A DNA stretch of 64,000 bases from Hymenobacter jeollabukensis (lineage in GTDB: Bacteria; Bacteroidota; Bacteroidia; Cytophagales; Hymenobacteraceae): assembly GCF_005771675.1 (NCBI RefSeq), contig NZ_VAJM01000003.1, forward strand, positions 1 through 64,000. The letters run 5' to 3'. The stretch's first letter is position 1; every line of letters starts with the position of its first letter. Shown in pieces: positions 17,813 through 28,912 of the stretch. A model generated the notes under the pieces. The model ran no database searches and was not told the DNA's origin. It saw only the letters and a program-made list of their open reading frames with translations. Position numbers and translations under genes: made by a program.

Positions 17813-19360
17813 CTACAAATGCAGCACGCGGCGCAGCTGCACGCCCGCCGTCAGGCTGGCCATGCGCGAGTACACCTGCACCGGTACCTGCTCCGCGCCG
17901 TTGTGGTACCAGCTCACCGTCAGCTGATCGGCCCCGCGGCGGCCCACGGGCCGGGCGGCGTAGGCCAGCTGCAGCCCCAGCAGGGTACGCCGGCTGATGC
18001 GCGCCTCGATTTCGCCCTCCACCTGCATCAGCACCCGCCAGCGCCGGGGCATGCGGTAGCCCAGCGAGAATTCAGAATAGTCGTCGGTCGGAGTGGAGTT
18101 CATCAGCGTCACCCGGTCCCCAAACGATTCGGGGCCGGTGTAGTGGTGCAGCACCGCGCCGGCTTTGGCCGCGAGGTAGAGGCGGTCGGGGCGCAGGGTC
18201 CAGCGGCGGCCACCCAGCAGCGCCCAGGCCGTATTGGCCGGGAAGCCCGACAGCTCGGTGGTGTGCTGTGGCGCCACCATGAAGTGCGAATGGTTGCGGG
18301 CGCCTCGGGTGGCCGGGGCATCCACCGTGGGGTCGATGCTGAAAAACAGCGGCACCCAGGCCGTTTGCGGGCCGGCTTCGGCCAGCCAGCCGGGTGCCCA
18401 CTGATAGCCTAGGCGGGCCGAAAACACGGGCAGGGCCACGTTGGCCGCGGTACTTTGCTGCGCAGAGGCGCCGCGCTCCTGCCGGGCCAGGGCCACGCCC
18501 ATACGCATGCCGGTGCTCAGGTACAGTCCGCGAGCGGGCAGGGGCTGCCACGCCTGACGGGCTGCCCGTCGAGACTCGTAGGGCTCTAGGCCCAACTCTT
18601 TTTTCCGCAGCTGCCAGTGGTAGCCCAGGCTGATTTCGGTGAAGCTGGCGCGGGTGTCGTAGGTAGCGCCCAGGCGTAGCGGGCCGCCCGGCGCGGCAAA
18701 CTCGACCTCGTTGGTGGTGCGGTACACCGGGCCCAGGCCGTACTGGTGGGACAGTTCCAGGCTGAGCACGTTGTGGCGGCGCAGCTCCCGCGTCAGCCCC
18801 AGGCGCAGACTCAGCAGCCCATTCACCTTGTGCAGGCGGGCCAGGGATTGGGTGGTGGCGCCCCAGGCCTGGCGGTCCGACGGCAGCTGGCTCAGCGTAT
18901 CGGCCGGGCCGCTGTACAGCTGACTGGGCGTGCGGGCCAGCAGCAGGCCCAGGCCGGCGGCCCCCAGCACGCGGGTGCGGCCATTGGCTCCCAGTGGCCA
19001 GCTACGGCCGCCTTCCAGGCGCAGCACGGTGGTGCGGGCCACCGGGCCCGAGCGGTAATGCCAGGTGGTATCGGCGCGGCGGGCCCGGAAGCCCACCGCG
19101 GTCGAAAGCAGCAGGCGGTTGAGCGAGGCGCGGGCCAGCCAGCCGCCGGCAAAGGTGCGCTGCACCAGCAGCGTGGGCACCAGGCGGCCGGTGCGCGGCC
19201 CCTGGTAGCCGACGCCGGGTAGCTCGGTGGCGTTCCGCTGCTGCCAGGACGTGGTGGTATGGCCCAGGCGCAGGCCCATTTGCCAGCCGGGCGTTTGCTG
19301 GGCCAGGGCGGGCAAGGTGGTGAGGCAGAGCCCGGCAAGAAGGACGTAACAGCAACGCAT
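17813..19360 (-). CDS. Predicted outer-membrane beta-barrel protein, unknown function
   Basis: 515 aa. Signal peptide MRCCYVLLAGLCL...ALAQQ at the chosen ATG 19360; the frame is open further upstream but that extension lacks a signal sequence. The mature part is full of alternating polar/hydrophobic strands (GWQMGLRLGHTTT, SLTAGVQLRRVLHL at the C-terminus), the pattern of a Bacteroidota outer-membrane beta-barrel. No named family is recognised. It follows the amidase in the same direction after 44 bp, but a shared role is only a guess. Confidence 0.7.
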   Translation of the reverse strand: MRCCYVLLAGLCLTTLPALAQQTPGWQMGLRLGHTTTSWQQRNATELPGVGYQGPRTGRLVPTLLVQRTFAGGWLARASLNRLLLSTAVGFRARRADTTWHYRSGPVARTTVLRLEGGRSWPLGANGRTRVLGAAGLGLLLARTPSQLYSGPADTLSQLPSDRQAWGATTQSLARLHKVNGLLSLRLGLTRELRRHNVLSLELSHQYGLGPVYRTTNEVEFAAPGGPLRLGATYDTRASFTEISLGYHWQLRKKELGLEPYESRRAARQAWQPLPARGLYLSTGMRMGVALARQERGASAQQSTAANVALPVFSARLGYQWAPGWLAEAGPQTAWVPLFFSIDPTVDAPATRGARNHSHFMVAPQHTTELSGFPANTAWALLGGRRWTLRPDRLYLAAKAGAVLHHYTGPESFGDRVTLMNSTPTDDYSEFSLGYRMPRRWRVLMQVEGEIEARISRRTLLGLQLAYAARPVGRRGADQLTVSWYHNGAEQVPVQVYSRMASLTAGVQLRRVLHL

Positions 19361-19411
19361 AGCAGCGGGAAAACGGAGTGGGTAGACCTGGACCGCTGAT
19401 GGGGCAAAAAA

Positions 19412-19448
19412 AGCCGGCAACGCCCGCAGCAGAGGAGCGTTGCCGGCT
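19412..19448 (-). terminator. Rho-independent terminator after the 189-aa lipoprotein gene
   Basis: Stem AGCCGGCAACG / CGTTGCCGGCT followed on the minus strand by seven T residues, about 30 bp downstream of the lipoprotein stop at 19479. This separates that gene from the beta-barrel gene downstream. Confidence 0.85.
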
Positions 19449-19478
19449 GGCAAACGTTGTATGGCGTGGTGCCGGTAT

Positions 19479-20048
19479 CTAGCGGGCCGTGGCGGGCTTG
19501 TCGCGCACGGCGTCGCCGAGGTCCTTCAGGTCGCGGGTGGTTTCCAGGGTTTCAAACTCGGCCTGCAGCGCCTTGATGTGGATTTCCTGGCGAGCCGGCA
19601 AGTCGAGCCGCAGGGCCCGGTAACGGGCGTTCAGGCGGTCGAAGATGGCGGTGGCGTAGTCCCAGTCGCGCTGCGTCCACTCCCGGCGCTTGGCCCGCGT
19701 CTGGCGCAGCAGCTGGGTGTAGGCCGGGTCGAGGTTCGTCACCGTCAGCGTGCTCACGCGGGCATAGGGCCCCAGCAGCTCCTGCGCAAACGCGGCCGAA
19801 GCCACCGTGTCGAGGGCCTGACCGTTGCGGACGCGGGAGGCGGAGTCCCAGCGGGCGGCGCGGTGGCCGATGCGCTCAATAGCGTTGCCGGCTTTGTCGG
19901 CCAGGGTATCGATTTCGCGGGCACTGTTCTTCACGGCGTCCTGCCGCTCGCGCGGCGTGGAGTCGCAGGCGGTGAGGAGCAGGGCCAGGGCGGGGGCGGC
20001 CAGCAGCAGAGGGGCCAAACGGCGGCGAAAAGCGGCGGGAAGTTTCAT
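19479..20048 (-). CDS. Putative lipoprotein, unknown function
   Basis: 189 aa. Signal peptide with lipobox LLLTAC (Cys at residue 28) predicts export and lipid attachment. The rest is Arg/Ala/Leu-rich and probably helical (IDTLADKAGNAIERIGHRAARW, ETLETTRDLKDLGDAV). No catalytic motif or known family is recognised. It shares direction with the TonB-like gene upstream (54 bp gap) and ends at a strong terminator, so the two may be cotranscribed. Confidence 0.65.
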   Translation of the reverse strand: MKLPAAFRRRLAPLLLAAPALALLLTACDSTPRERQDAVKNSAREIDTLADKAGNAIERIGHRAARWDSASRVRNGQALDTVASAAFAQELLGPYARVSTLTVTNLDPAYTQLLRQTRAKRREWTQRDWDYATAIFDRLNARYRALRLDLPARQEIHIKALQAEFETLETTRDLKDLGDAVRDKPATAR

Positions 20049-20102
20049 AGGCGCAGTTTACGCAAGCCGGCGCGCACAAGATGCTGCGGCGCCGGCCCGC
20101 AG

Positions 20103-20681
20103 CTACTGCCGGGCAATGCGGAAGGTAAAGGGCAGCTCGTACTCCACCGGCACGGCACGGCCGTTCTTGCGGCCCGGAATCCAGTCGGACGGGATGGTGC
20201 GGGCCACGCGTAGGGCTTCCTCGTCGCAGCCGGCCCCGATGCCGGTCAGCACCTTGTAGTTCTGGGCCACGCCCAGGGTATCGACCACGAAGCTGACTAT
20301 CACCCGGCCCTGCACGTTCTTCAGGCGGGCCTGCTCGGGATAGTTCAACTGCCGCATAAAGGCCGACAGCATGGTTTCGCCGCCCACGTACAGCGGCGGG
20401 CGGTCGAGGTAGCCCACCTGCCAGTCGGTGCCCTGCTGGTGGCGGTAGGGGTGCTCGTCGGGCTTGCGGTAGTAGAGCAGTTTTTTCTGGTCGTAATCGT
20501 AGCGCTGCACCAGCACCTTGCGGCCGCTGGGCGTCATGGCGTAATACGACCAGGGCCCGAGTTTGCGGCCTTTTTCCACGCGGCCGCTGTCGAGGTCGGT
20601 TTGGCGCACCTTGCCTTGGGCGCGCAGCGTGAGGGGCGCGCAGCAGCAGGCGCCGAAAAGGAGCAGTAGAGGTACTCGCAT
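20103..20681 (-). CDS. TonB C-terminal domain protein (energy transducer TonB family)
   Basis: 192 aa. N-terminal signal peptide (residues 1-~22, LTLRAQ), a MORN-like short segment (GRKLGPWSYY), and a C-terminal TonB domain from about residue 105 (MRQLNYPEQARLKNVQGRV, VVDTLGVAQNYKV, then GCDEEALRVARTIP and W-P-G-KNGRAVPVEY). There is no Pro-rich spacer and the leader looks cleavable, so this is not a classical ExbB/D-coupled TonB anchor. Such short secreted TonB-domain proteins are common in Bacteroidota, with unclear roles. Confidence 0.8.
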   Translation of the reverse strand: MRVPLLLLFGACCCAPLTLRAQGKVRQTDLDSGRVEKGRKLGPWSYYAMTPSGRKVLVQRYDYDQKKLLYYRKPDEHPYRHQQGTDWQVGYLDRPPLYVGGETMLSAFMRQLNYPEQARLKNVQGRVIVSFVVDTLGVAQNYKVLTGIGAGCDEEALRVARTIPSDWIPGRKNGRAVPVEYELPFTFRIARQ

Positions 20682-20857
20682 GTGGGGGAATGCAGCCGGA
20701 GCAGACGTGGGGACGCCGTTCCGGGGGGTATTGGTGGAAAGTCGGACGAGGGCAGTAAGCGGCTGGATTAGCGGGATAATCCAATCGTAAACATAAACTT
20801 ACGAAAATATCTTGCGAAGATCTTTGAGTTTTTCTCGGAAAATTCCAGTAGCCCTAG

Positions 20858-21352
20858 CTATTGTGTATCCGGGTTGTCGAGGCGGCGCTGCAGGTCGTGC
20901 AGCTGGGTTTGCAGGCCGGGCAGGTGCGGGCACAGCTGGCTGAGGCGGCGCAGGGTGCGCAGGGCGCCCCGGTCGTCGCCTACCATGCGCAGGATGGTGG
21001 CCTTGCCCGACAGTGCCCCGAAGTGGCGCGGCTCCAGGCGCAGCGTGCGGGCAATGTCGAGCAGGGAAGCGCGGTACTCGCCGCGCAGGTAATGGGCGGT
21101 GGCGCGCTTATTCCAGCCCTCGGCGTAGGTCGGGTGCTGCTCCACGATCCAGCCAAAATCGGCAATGGCGCGGGTGTAATCTTCGGCCGAAAGGGCGCGC
21201 ATGCCGCTTTCCAGGCGCTTGTTCAGGGCCACATCGTCGGTTTCCAGCCACAGCTGCCAGATGCCCTGCTGCAGGGCCTCGATTTCGAGCGGGGCCGTGG
21301 CCGTCTGCAGGCGCTGAAAGAGCTCATCAAGCTGTTGAGGACGGTCGGGCAT
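20858..21352 (-). CDS. Tetratricopeptide-repeat protein
   Basis: 164 aa from ATG 21352 (MPDRPQQLDEL). Two to three TPR units are visible around residues 55-140, with the usual W-x(3)-A-x-x-Y-x-x-G spacing (YAEGWNKRATAHYLRGEY, then FGALSGKATILRMVGDDRGAL). TPRs are protein-protein interaction scaffolds. No signal peptide, so cytoplasmic. The stop is followed by an AT-rich intergenic stretch with no clear terminator. Confidence 0.75.
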   Translation of the reverse strand: MPDRPQQLDELFQRLQTATAPLEIEALQQGIWQLWLETDDVALNKRLESGMRALSAEDYTRAIADFGWIVEQHPTYAEGWNKRATAHYLRGEYRASLLDIARTLRLEPRHFGALSGKATILRMVGDDRGALRTLRRLSQLCPHLPGLQTQLHDLQRRLDNPDTQ

Positions 21353-21419
21353 GGAAAACGCGCGGATGGCAACGATAGAGTTAAACGGACCGCGGATGGG
21401 GATGGACAAGGTACGCCGA

Positions 21420-21460
21420 TAAAAACGGCAGCCGACGACCCGAAGGCCGCCGGCTGCCGC
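21420..21460 (-). terminator. Terminator of metF
   Basis: Stem GCGGCAGCCGGCGGCC paired with GGTCGTCGGCTGCCG around TTCG on the minus strand, followed by five T residues. It lies about 20 bp after the metF stop and before the TPR gene. Confidence 0.8.
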
Positions 21461-21481
21461 TGCGCCCGGGCATTGGAGGGC

Positions 21482-22438
21482 TTAAAACAGGGCCGCCGCC
21501 ACGCGCCGCACGCTGTCGGCCTTGCCCATGCTGTAGTAGTGGAGCACGGGCACGCCGTGGTCCATCAGCTCCCGGCTCTGGTTGATGCACCACTCGATGC
21601 CGATTTCGCGGGCCGCCGCGTTGTCGGGGGCCCGGTGAATGGTGTCGACCAGCTCGTCGGGCAGGTTCAGGAAAAAGGAGCGGGGCAGGGCCGTGAGCTG
21701 GGCCTTGGTGGTGATGGGCTTCAGCCCGGGAATGATGGGCACGTGGATGCCGGCCTCCCGGCAGCGCTTTTCGAAGCTGAAAAACTGCTCGTTGTCGAAA
21801 AACATCTGGGTGACGATGTAGTCGGCGCCGCGGTCCACTTTGTGCTTGAGGTAGCGCAAATCGGCGGCGTGGCTGGGGGCCTCGAAGTGCTTTTCGGGGT
21901 AGCCGGCCGTGCCGATGCAGAAGTCGGTGGCCCAGGTGTCGTCCTGCTCCTCGTCGAGGTAGGCGCCCTTGTTGAGGTCCGATACCTGCCCGATCAGGTC
22001 GCAGGCGTAGGAATGGCCGTCGGGCTCGGGCACGAAGCGGCCTTCCGACTTGATTGGGTCGCCGCGCAGGGCCAGCACGTTGTCGATGCCCAGGAAGTGC
22101 AGGTCGATGAGGGCGTTTTCCGTCTCCTCCTTCGAGAAGCCGCCGCAGATCAGGTGCGGCACGGTGTCCACGTCGAAGCGGTTTTTGATGGCGGCGCAGA
22201 TGCCGACGGTGCCGGGGCGGCGGCGCACGGTTTTCTTTTCCAGCAGGCCGTTGGGGTGCTGCCGGTACACGTACTCCTCGCGGTGATACGTCACGTCGAT
22301 AAACGGCGGCTTGAACTCCATCAGCGGCTCAATGTTGGAAAACAGCGTCTGGATGTTCTCGCCCTTCTTGGGCGGCAGCACTTCAAAGGAAAACTGCGTT
22401 TTGCCGTTGGCGCGGGTCAGGTGCTCGGTGACTTTCAT
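21482..22438 (-). CDS. metF: Methylenetetrahydrofolate reductase
   Basis: 318 aa, normal length for the bacterial enzyme. It reduces 5,10-methylene-THF to 5-methyl-THF with FAD and NAD(P)H, supplying the methyl donor for methionine synthase. The TIM-barrel family is clear from FSFEVLPPKKG near the N-terminus, IDVTYH, ALRGDP (about residue 130), and QMFFDNEQFF (about residue 210). metH lies 270 bp upstream in the same direction, separated by palindromic element K. It may be transcribed with metH or from its own promoter. Confidence 0.95.
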   Translation of the reverse strand: MKVTEHLTRANGKTQFSFEVLPPKKGENIQTLFSNIEPLMEFKPPFIDVTYHREEYVYRQHPNGLLEKKTVRRRPGTVGICAAIKNRFDVDTVPHLICGGFSKEETENALIDLHFLGIDNVLALRGDPIKSEGRFVPEPDGHSYACDLIGQVSDLNKGAYLDEEQDDTWATDFCIGTAGYPEKHFEAPSHAADLRYLKHKVDRGADYIVTQMFFDNEQFFSFEKRCREAGIHVPIIPGLKPITTKAQLTALPRSFFLNLPDELVDTIHRAPDNAAAREIGIEWCINQSRELMDHGVPVLHYYSMGKADSVRRVAAALF

Positions 22439-22452
22439 GGGTGGAAGAGGAA

Positions 22453-22694
22453 GCTCCCCTCCTTTTTGAAGGAGGGGATGCCGTGCCGAAGGCGCGGCTG
22501 GGGTGGTTGCTTCGTTGCTGACGTTGTTTAGCCCGCTGACGTGAATAGATGAGCGGATTTATCCGGCAGGATGGCAGACGTAGCGGTTGGGTGCTCGGCT
22601 GGATGAAAGAAGTTACTATCTGACGGCGCGGACGACGCAACCACCCCAGCCAAGCCTGCGGCTTGGCGTCCCCTCCTTCAAAAAGGAGGGGAGC
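22453..22694. repeat. Palindromic boundary element K (GGAGGGG / CCACCCC family)
   Basis: Two inverted copies of a ~60-bp unit (22453-22511 and 22635-22694) flank an approximately 120-bp centre. Each unit contains its own small hairpin (CCCCTCC, T or A run, GGAGGGG) and then GGCTGGGGTGGTTGC-type sequence. The element fills the space between the metH stop and the metF start. Units of this type recur in many Bacteroidota genomes; I recall this generally and cannot verify it here. Confidence 0.8.
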
Positions 22695-22707
22695 CTGGCG
22701 CTGCGCG

Positions 22708-26454
<3,747 letters not shown>

Positions 26455-26525
26455 GGCTTTCTGGGTCTAGAGGTGCGCAAGGCGCTATCCAGAAAGCCCC
26501 GGCTACTTCGGAAAGTGCCGGTTTC
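26455..26525 (-). promoter_or_regulatory. Expression platform of the metH riboswitch (start-codon sequestering helix)
   Basis: In the transcript, a central segment (26498-26486, GGCTTTCTGGATA) is exactly complementary to CCAGAAAGCC (26464-26455), which directly abuts the metH AUG. The same central segment is also exactly complementary over 11 nt to the 5' arm of aptamer helix P1 (26637-26627). The two pairings exclude each other. No U-run follows, so control is most simply translational: SAM-bound, start sequestered; SAM-free, aptamer opened and start free. Confidence 0.75.
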
Positions 26526-26640
26526 GCTCATCTTTTCCGAACGCGGCACGAGCCGCCTCGGATGGGAGTTAGCACCTCTGCCGCAGCGGCTGGTTGCTAA
26601 GACGTCACAGGGCCCAGTCCCTCGGTCTTTCTGGATAAGC
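26526..26640 (-). promoter_or_regulatory. SAM-I (S-box) riboswitch aptamer upstream of metH
   Basis: Read on the minus strand, the leader contains the S-box core: GAGGGACTGG, GCCCTGTGA, AGCAACC, then AGGTGCTAACTCC. Helix P1 closes between GCTTATC (26640-26634) and GATGAGC (26532-26526). A P4 hairpin with CGGC-TCGT-GCCG is visible near 26550. This class binds S-adenosylmethionine and represses methionine genes when SAM is high, consistent with the downstream metH. Confidence 0.93.
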
Positions 26641-26645
26641 AGTAG

Positions 26646-26677
26646 CGAAGATAAATCAGCGGGCACGTAATAACAAA
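26646..26677 (-). promoter_or_regulatory. Bacteroidota-type promoter of the metH riboswitch transcript
   Basis: On the minus strand a TTTG (26677-26674) is followed, after exactly 20 nt, by TATCTTCG (26653-26646), a 7 of 8 match to the Bacteroidota -7 consensus TAnnTTTG. Transcription would start about 6 nt later, at the first bases of the riboswitch P1 helix, which supports the assignment. Confidence 0.6.
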
Positions 26678-26814
26678 TCAGAGCAATAATCTATGAAAAA
26701 AATCATATAGTCATAACCGGCTTACTACTTCAGTGCCATTACATTTGTGCGATTTTGGGCCGGCTTGCACCGTGCCAGGAAGCAGCCGCTTGCGCCCGAC
26801 CAACGCTTCTGCTT

Positions 26815-28839
26815 ATGACGCCACTTCGACGCTCCATCAGTCCTCTTCTGCTCACCGCAGCTAGCCTTGTCGCGCTGACTACCGCTCACGCGCAGGCCGG
26901 CAAAAACGGCGCCCTGACCGTTGGTACAGCCAACGTGGTGGTGAACCAGTACACCGCGCTGGGCGCCAATGCCGCCGCCGGCAGCACCGCCGTCAGTGTG
27001 GCCAGCGCCGCGGGCCTCAGCGCCGGCGACCTGGTGCTCCTCATTCAGATGCAGGGCGCGCTGATCAACAACTCCAACACGGCGAGCTACGGCGACATCG
27101 TGAACCTGCGCAACGCGGGCAACTACGAGCTGGCGGTGGTGCAGGCCGTCAGCGGCACCACGCTGAGCCTGAGCCAGCCGTTGGCCCGCGCCTACACGGC
27201 CAACGACGGGGCGCAGGTGGTACGCATTCCGCGCTACACCACGGTGACTGTCAGCAGCGGCGGCTCTATCACGGGGCAGGCCTGGAACGGCAGCAGCGGC
27301 GGGGTGGTGGCCCTAGAAGCGCAGGGCAGCATCACCGTCAACGGCAGCATCACGGCCACCGGGCTGGGCTTCCGCGGCGGCGCGTTCGTCAACAACGGCG
27401 TGGACAACAACGCCAATTACCTCGGCTCGGGCAACACCGGCGGGGAAAAGGGGGAAGGCGTGGCCGGCTACGGCAACAGCTACGCGGGCGGCAGCCGCGG
27501 CCGCGGTGCCGCGGCCAACGGCGGCGGCGGCGGCAACTCGGTTAACTCCGGCGGGGGCGGCGGGGCCAACGGCGGCAACCCGGCGGTGTGGACGGGCACC
27601 GGGCGACCCAACACGAGCACGCCCGGCTGGGCCACGGCCTGGAACCTAGAGGGCGCCGGTTTTGCCAGCAGCGGGTCGACGGGCGGCGGGCGCGGGGGCT
27701 ACGGCGTGTCCGACAACGACCTGGATGCCCTGAGCGTCGGGCCCGGGCAGGGCAGCTGGGGCCCGTATAGCCGGCCCAACACCGGCGGCATCGGTGGCCG
27801 GCCGCTCAGCTACGATGCCGGGCGCCTGTTTCTGGGCGGCGGCGGCGGCAGCGGCGACGGCAACACGGCGGTGGCGGGCGTGGGCGGCAACGGTGGCGGA
27901 CTGATCTACCTGCTCGGGGCGGTCATCGGCGGCAGCGGCAGCGTGGTGGCCGATGGCGCGGCCGGCGCTACTTCCAATGGCGGCAGCTCCTTCGCCGATG
28001 GCGCGGGTGGCGGCGGCGCGGGTGGCGCCGTCGTGCTGGCGGCCGGCACCGTGAGCGTGGCGGCCAGCGCCAATGGCGGCAGCGGCGGCAACACCGTCAA
28101 CACCGTCATCAAGGCCTACGGGCCGGGCGGCGGCGGCGGCGCGGGCTACATCGGCGTAACCGGCGGGGCCGACCTGACGGGCTTCAGCTACAGCCTCAGC
28201 GGGGGCCGCGGCGGCGTATCGACCTCGCCGGGCCTGGCCGAGTTTCCGCCCAACGGTGCCACCGACGGGGGCGTGAACACGCTGGTGTTCCGCACCAGCG
28301 GCACGGCGGCCCCGTTGCCCGTCAGCTGGGCGCACTTCGACGCGGCCTATGCCGCTGGCCGCGTGCTGCTCCGCTGGACCACCGCCCAGGAGAAAGACAA
28401 CGCCTACTTCCAGGCCGAGCGCAGCCTCGACGGGCGCACCTTCGTGGCCTGCGGCGCGCGGGTGGCCGGCGCCGGCCACAGCACCAGCGCCCGCCGCTAC
28501 ACGGCCTCCGACGCGCAGCCGCCCGCCGGCACGGTGTACTACCGCGTACGACAGGTCGATACCAATGGCGAGTCGGCTACCACGGCGGCCGTGGCCGTGC
28601 ACTGCGGTACCAGCATCTTGGCGGCCTACCCCAATCCCGTGCGCCGCGGTGAGCTGCTGCGTACGGCGCTGCCCGCCGGCAGCGCCGTGCAGCTTTTCGA
28701 CCTGTTGGGCCGCCGCGTGGCCACGCCGACCGCTGCGGCCGACGGCGGGCGGGCCATCGATACGCACCGCCTGCCGGCAGGCCAATACTGGCTGCGGGTA
28801 GCTGGCGGCAAGCCCCTGCGCATTGTGGTACAAGACTAG
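26815..28839 (+). CDS. Glycine-rich T9SS type A sorting domain protein
   Basis: 674 aa from ATG 26815; signal peptide ends TTAHAQ (about residue 24). Residues ~30-150 resemble a beta-rich N-domain (LSAGDLVLLIQMQGA, YELAVVQAVSGTTL). Residues ~200-480 are extremely Gly-rich (runs of GGGG, repeated NGGGGG / GAGG), as in surface adhesin-like proteins. An Ig/FN3-like module (~515-590, VLLRWTTAQEKDNAYFQAERS) and a type A sorting domain (YPNPV, LFDLLGR, LPAGQYWLRV) close it. It is divergent from metH; a -7-like TACATTTG (26740-26747) lies upstream without a clear -33 box. Function unknown; T9SS-exported. Confidence 0.82.
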   Translation: MTPLRRSISPLLLTAASLVALTTAHAQAGKNGALTVGTANVVVNQYTALGANAAAGSTAVSVASAAGLSAGDLVLLIQMQGALINNSNTASYGDIVNLRNAGNYELAVVQAVSGTTLSLSQPLARAYTANDGAQVVRIPRYTTVTVSSGGSITGQAWNGSSGGVVALEAQGSITVNGSITATGLGFRGGAFVNNGVDNNANYLGSGNTGGEKGEGVAGYGNSYAGGSRGRGAAANGGGGGNSVNSGGGGGANGGNPAVWTGTGRPNTSTPGWATAWNLEGAGFASSGSTGGGRGGYGVSDNDLDALSVGPGQGSWGPYSRPNTGGIGGRPLSYDAGRLFLGGGGGSGDGNTAVAGVGGNGGGLIYLLGAVIGGSGSVVADGAAGATSNGGSSFADGAGGGGAGGAVVLAAGTVSVAASANGGSGGNTVNTVIKAYGPGGGGGAGYIGVTGGADLTGFSYSLSGGRGGVSTSPGLAEFPPNGATDGGVNTLVFRTSGTAAPLPVSWAHFDAAYAAGRVLLRWTTAQEKDNAYFQAERSLDGRTFVACGARVAGAGHSTSARRYTASDAQPPAGTVYYRVRQVDTNGESATTAAVAVHCGTSILAAYPNPVRRGELLRTALPAGSAVQLFDLLGRRVATPTAAADGGRAIDTHRLPAGQYWLRVAGGKPLRIVVQD

Positions 28840-28858
28840 CACCGAAATATCCGTCATC

Positions 28859-28894
28859 AAAAAAGCCCTTGCCGCGACCGGCAAGGGCTTTTTT
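28859..28894. terminator. Bidirectional terminator
   Basis: Perfect stem AAAAAAGCCCTTGCC / GGCAAGGGCTTTTTT with a 6-nt loop, 20 bp after the Gly-rich gene and 19 bp beyond the convergent glycosidase stop. Confidence 0.9.
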
Positions 28895-28912
28895 GATGCG
28901 AACAGAACCGAA

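Noticed and set aside
22383-22640. Small frames inside element K
   Set aside because: They are made of repeat sequence between metH and metF and match the palindromic arms, so they are not genes.
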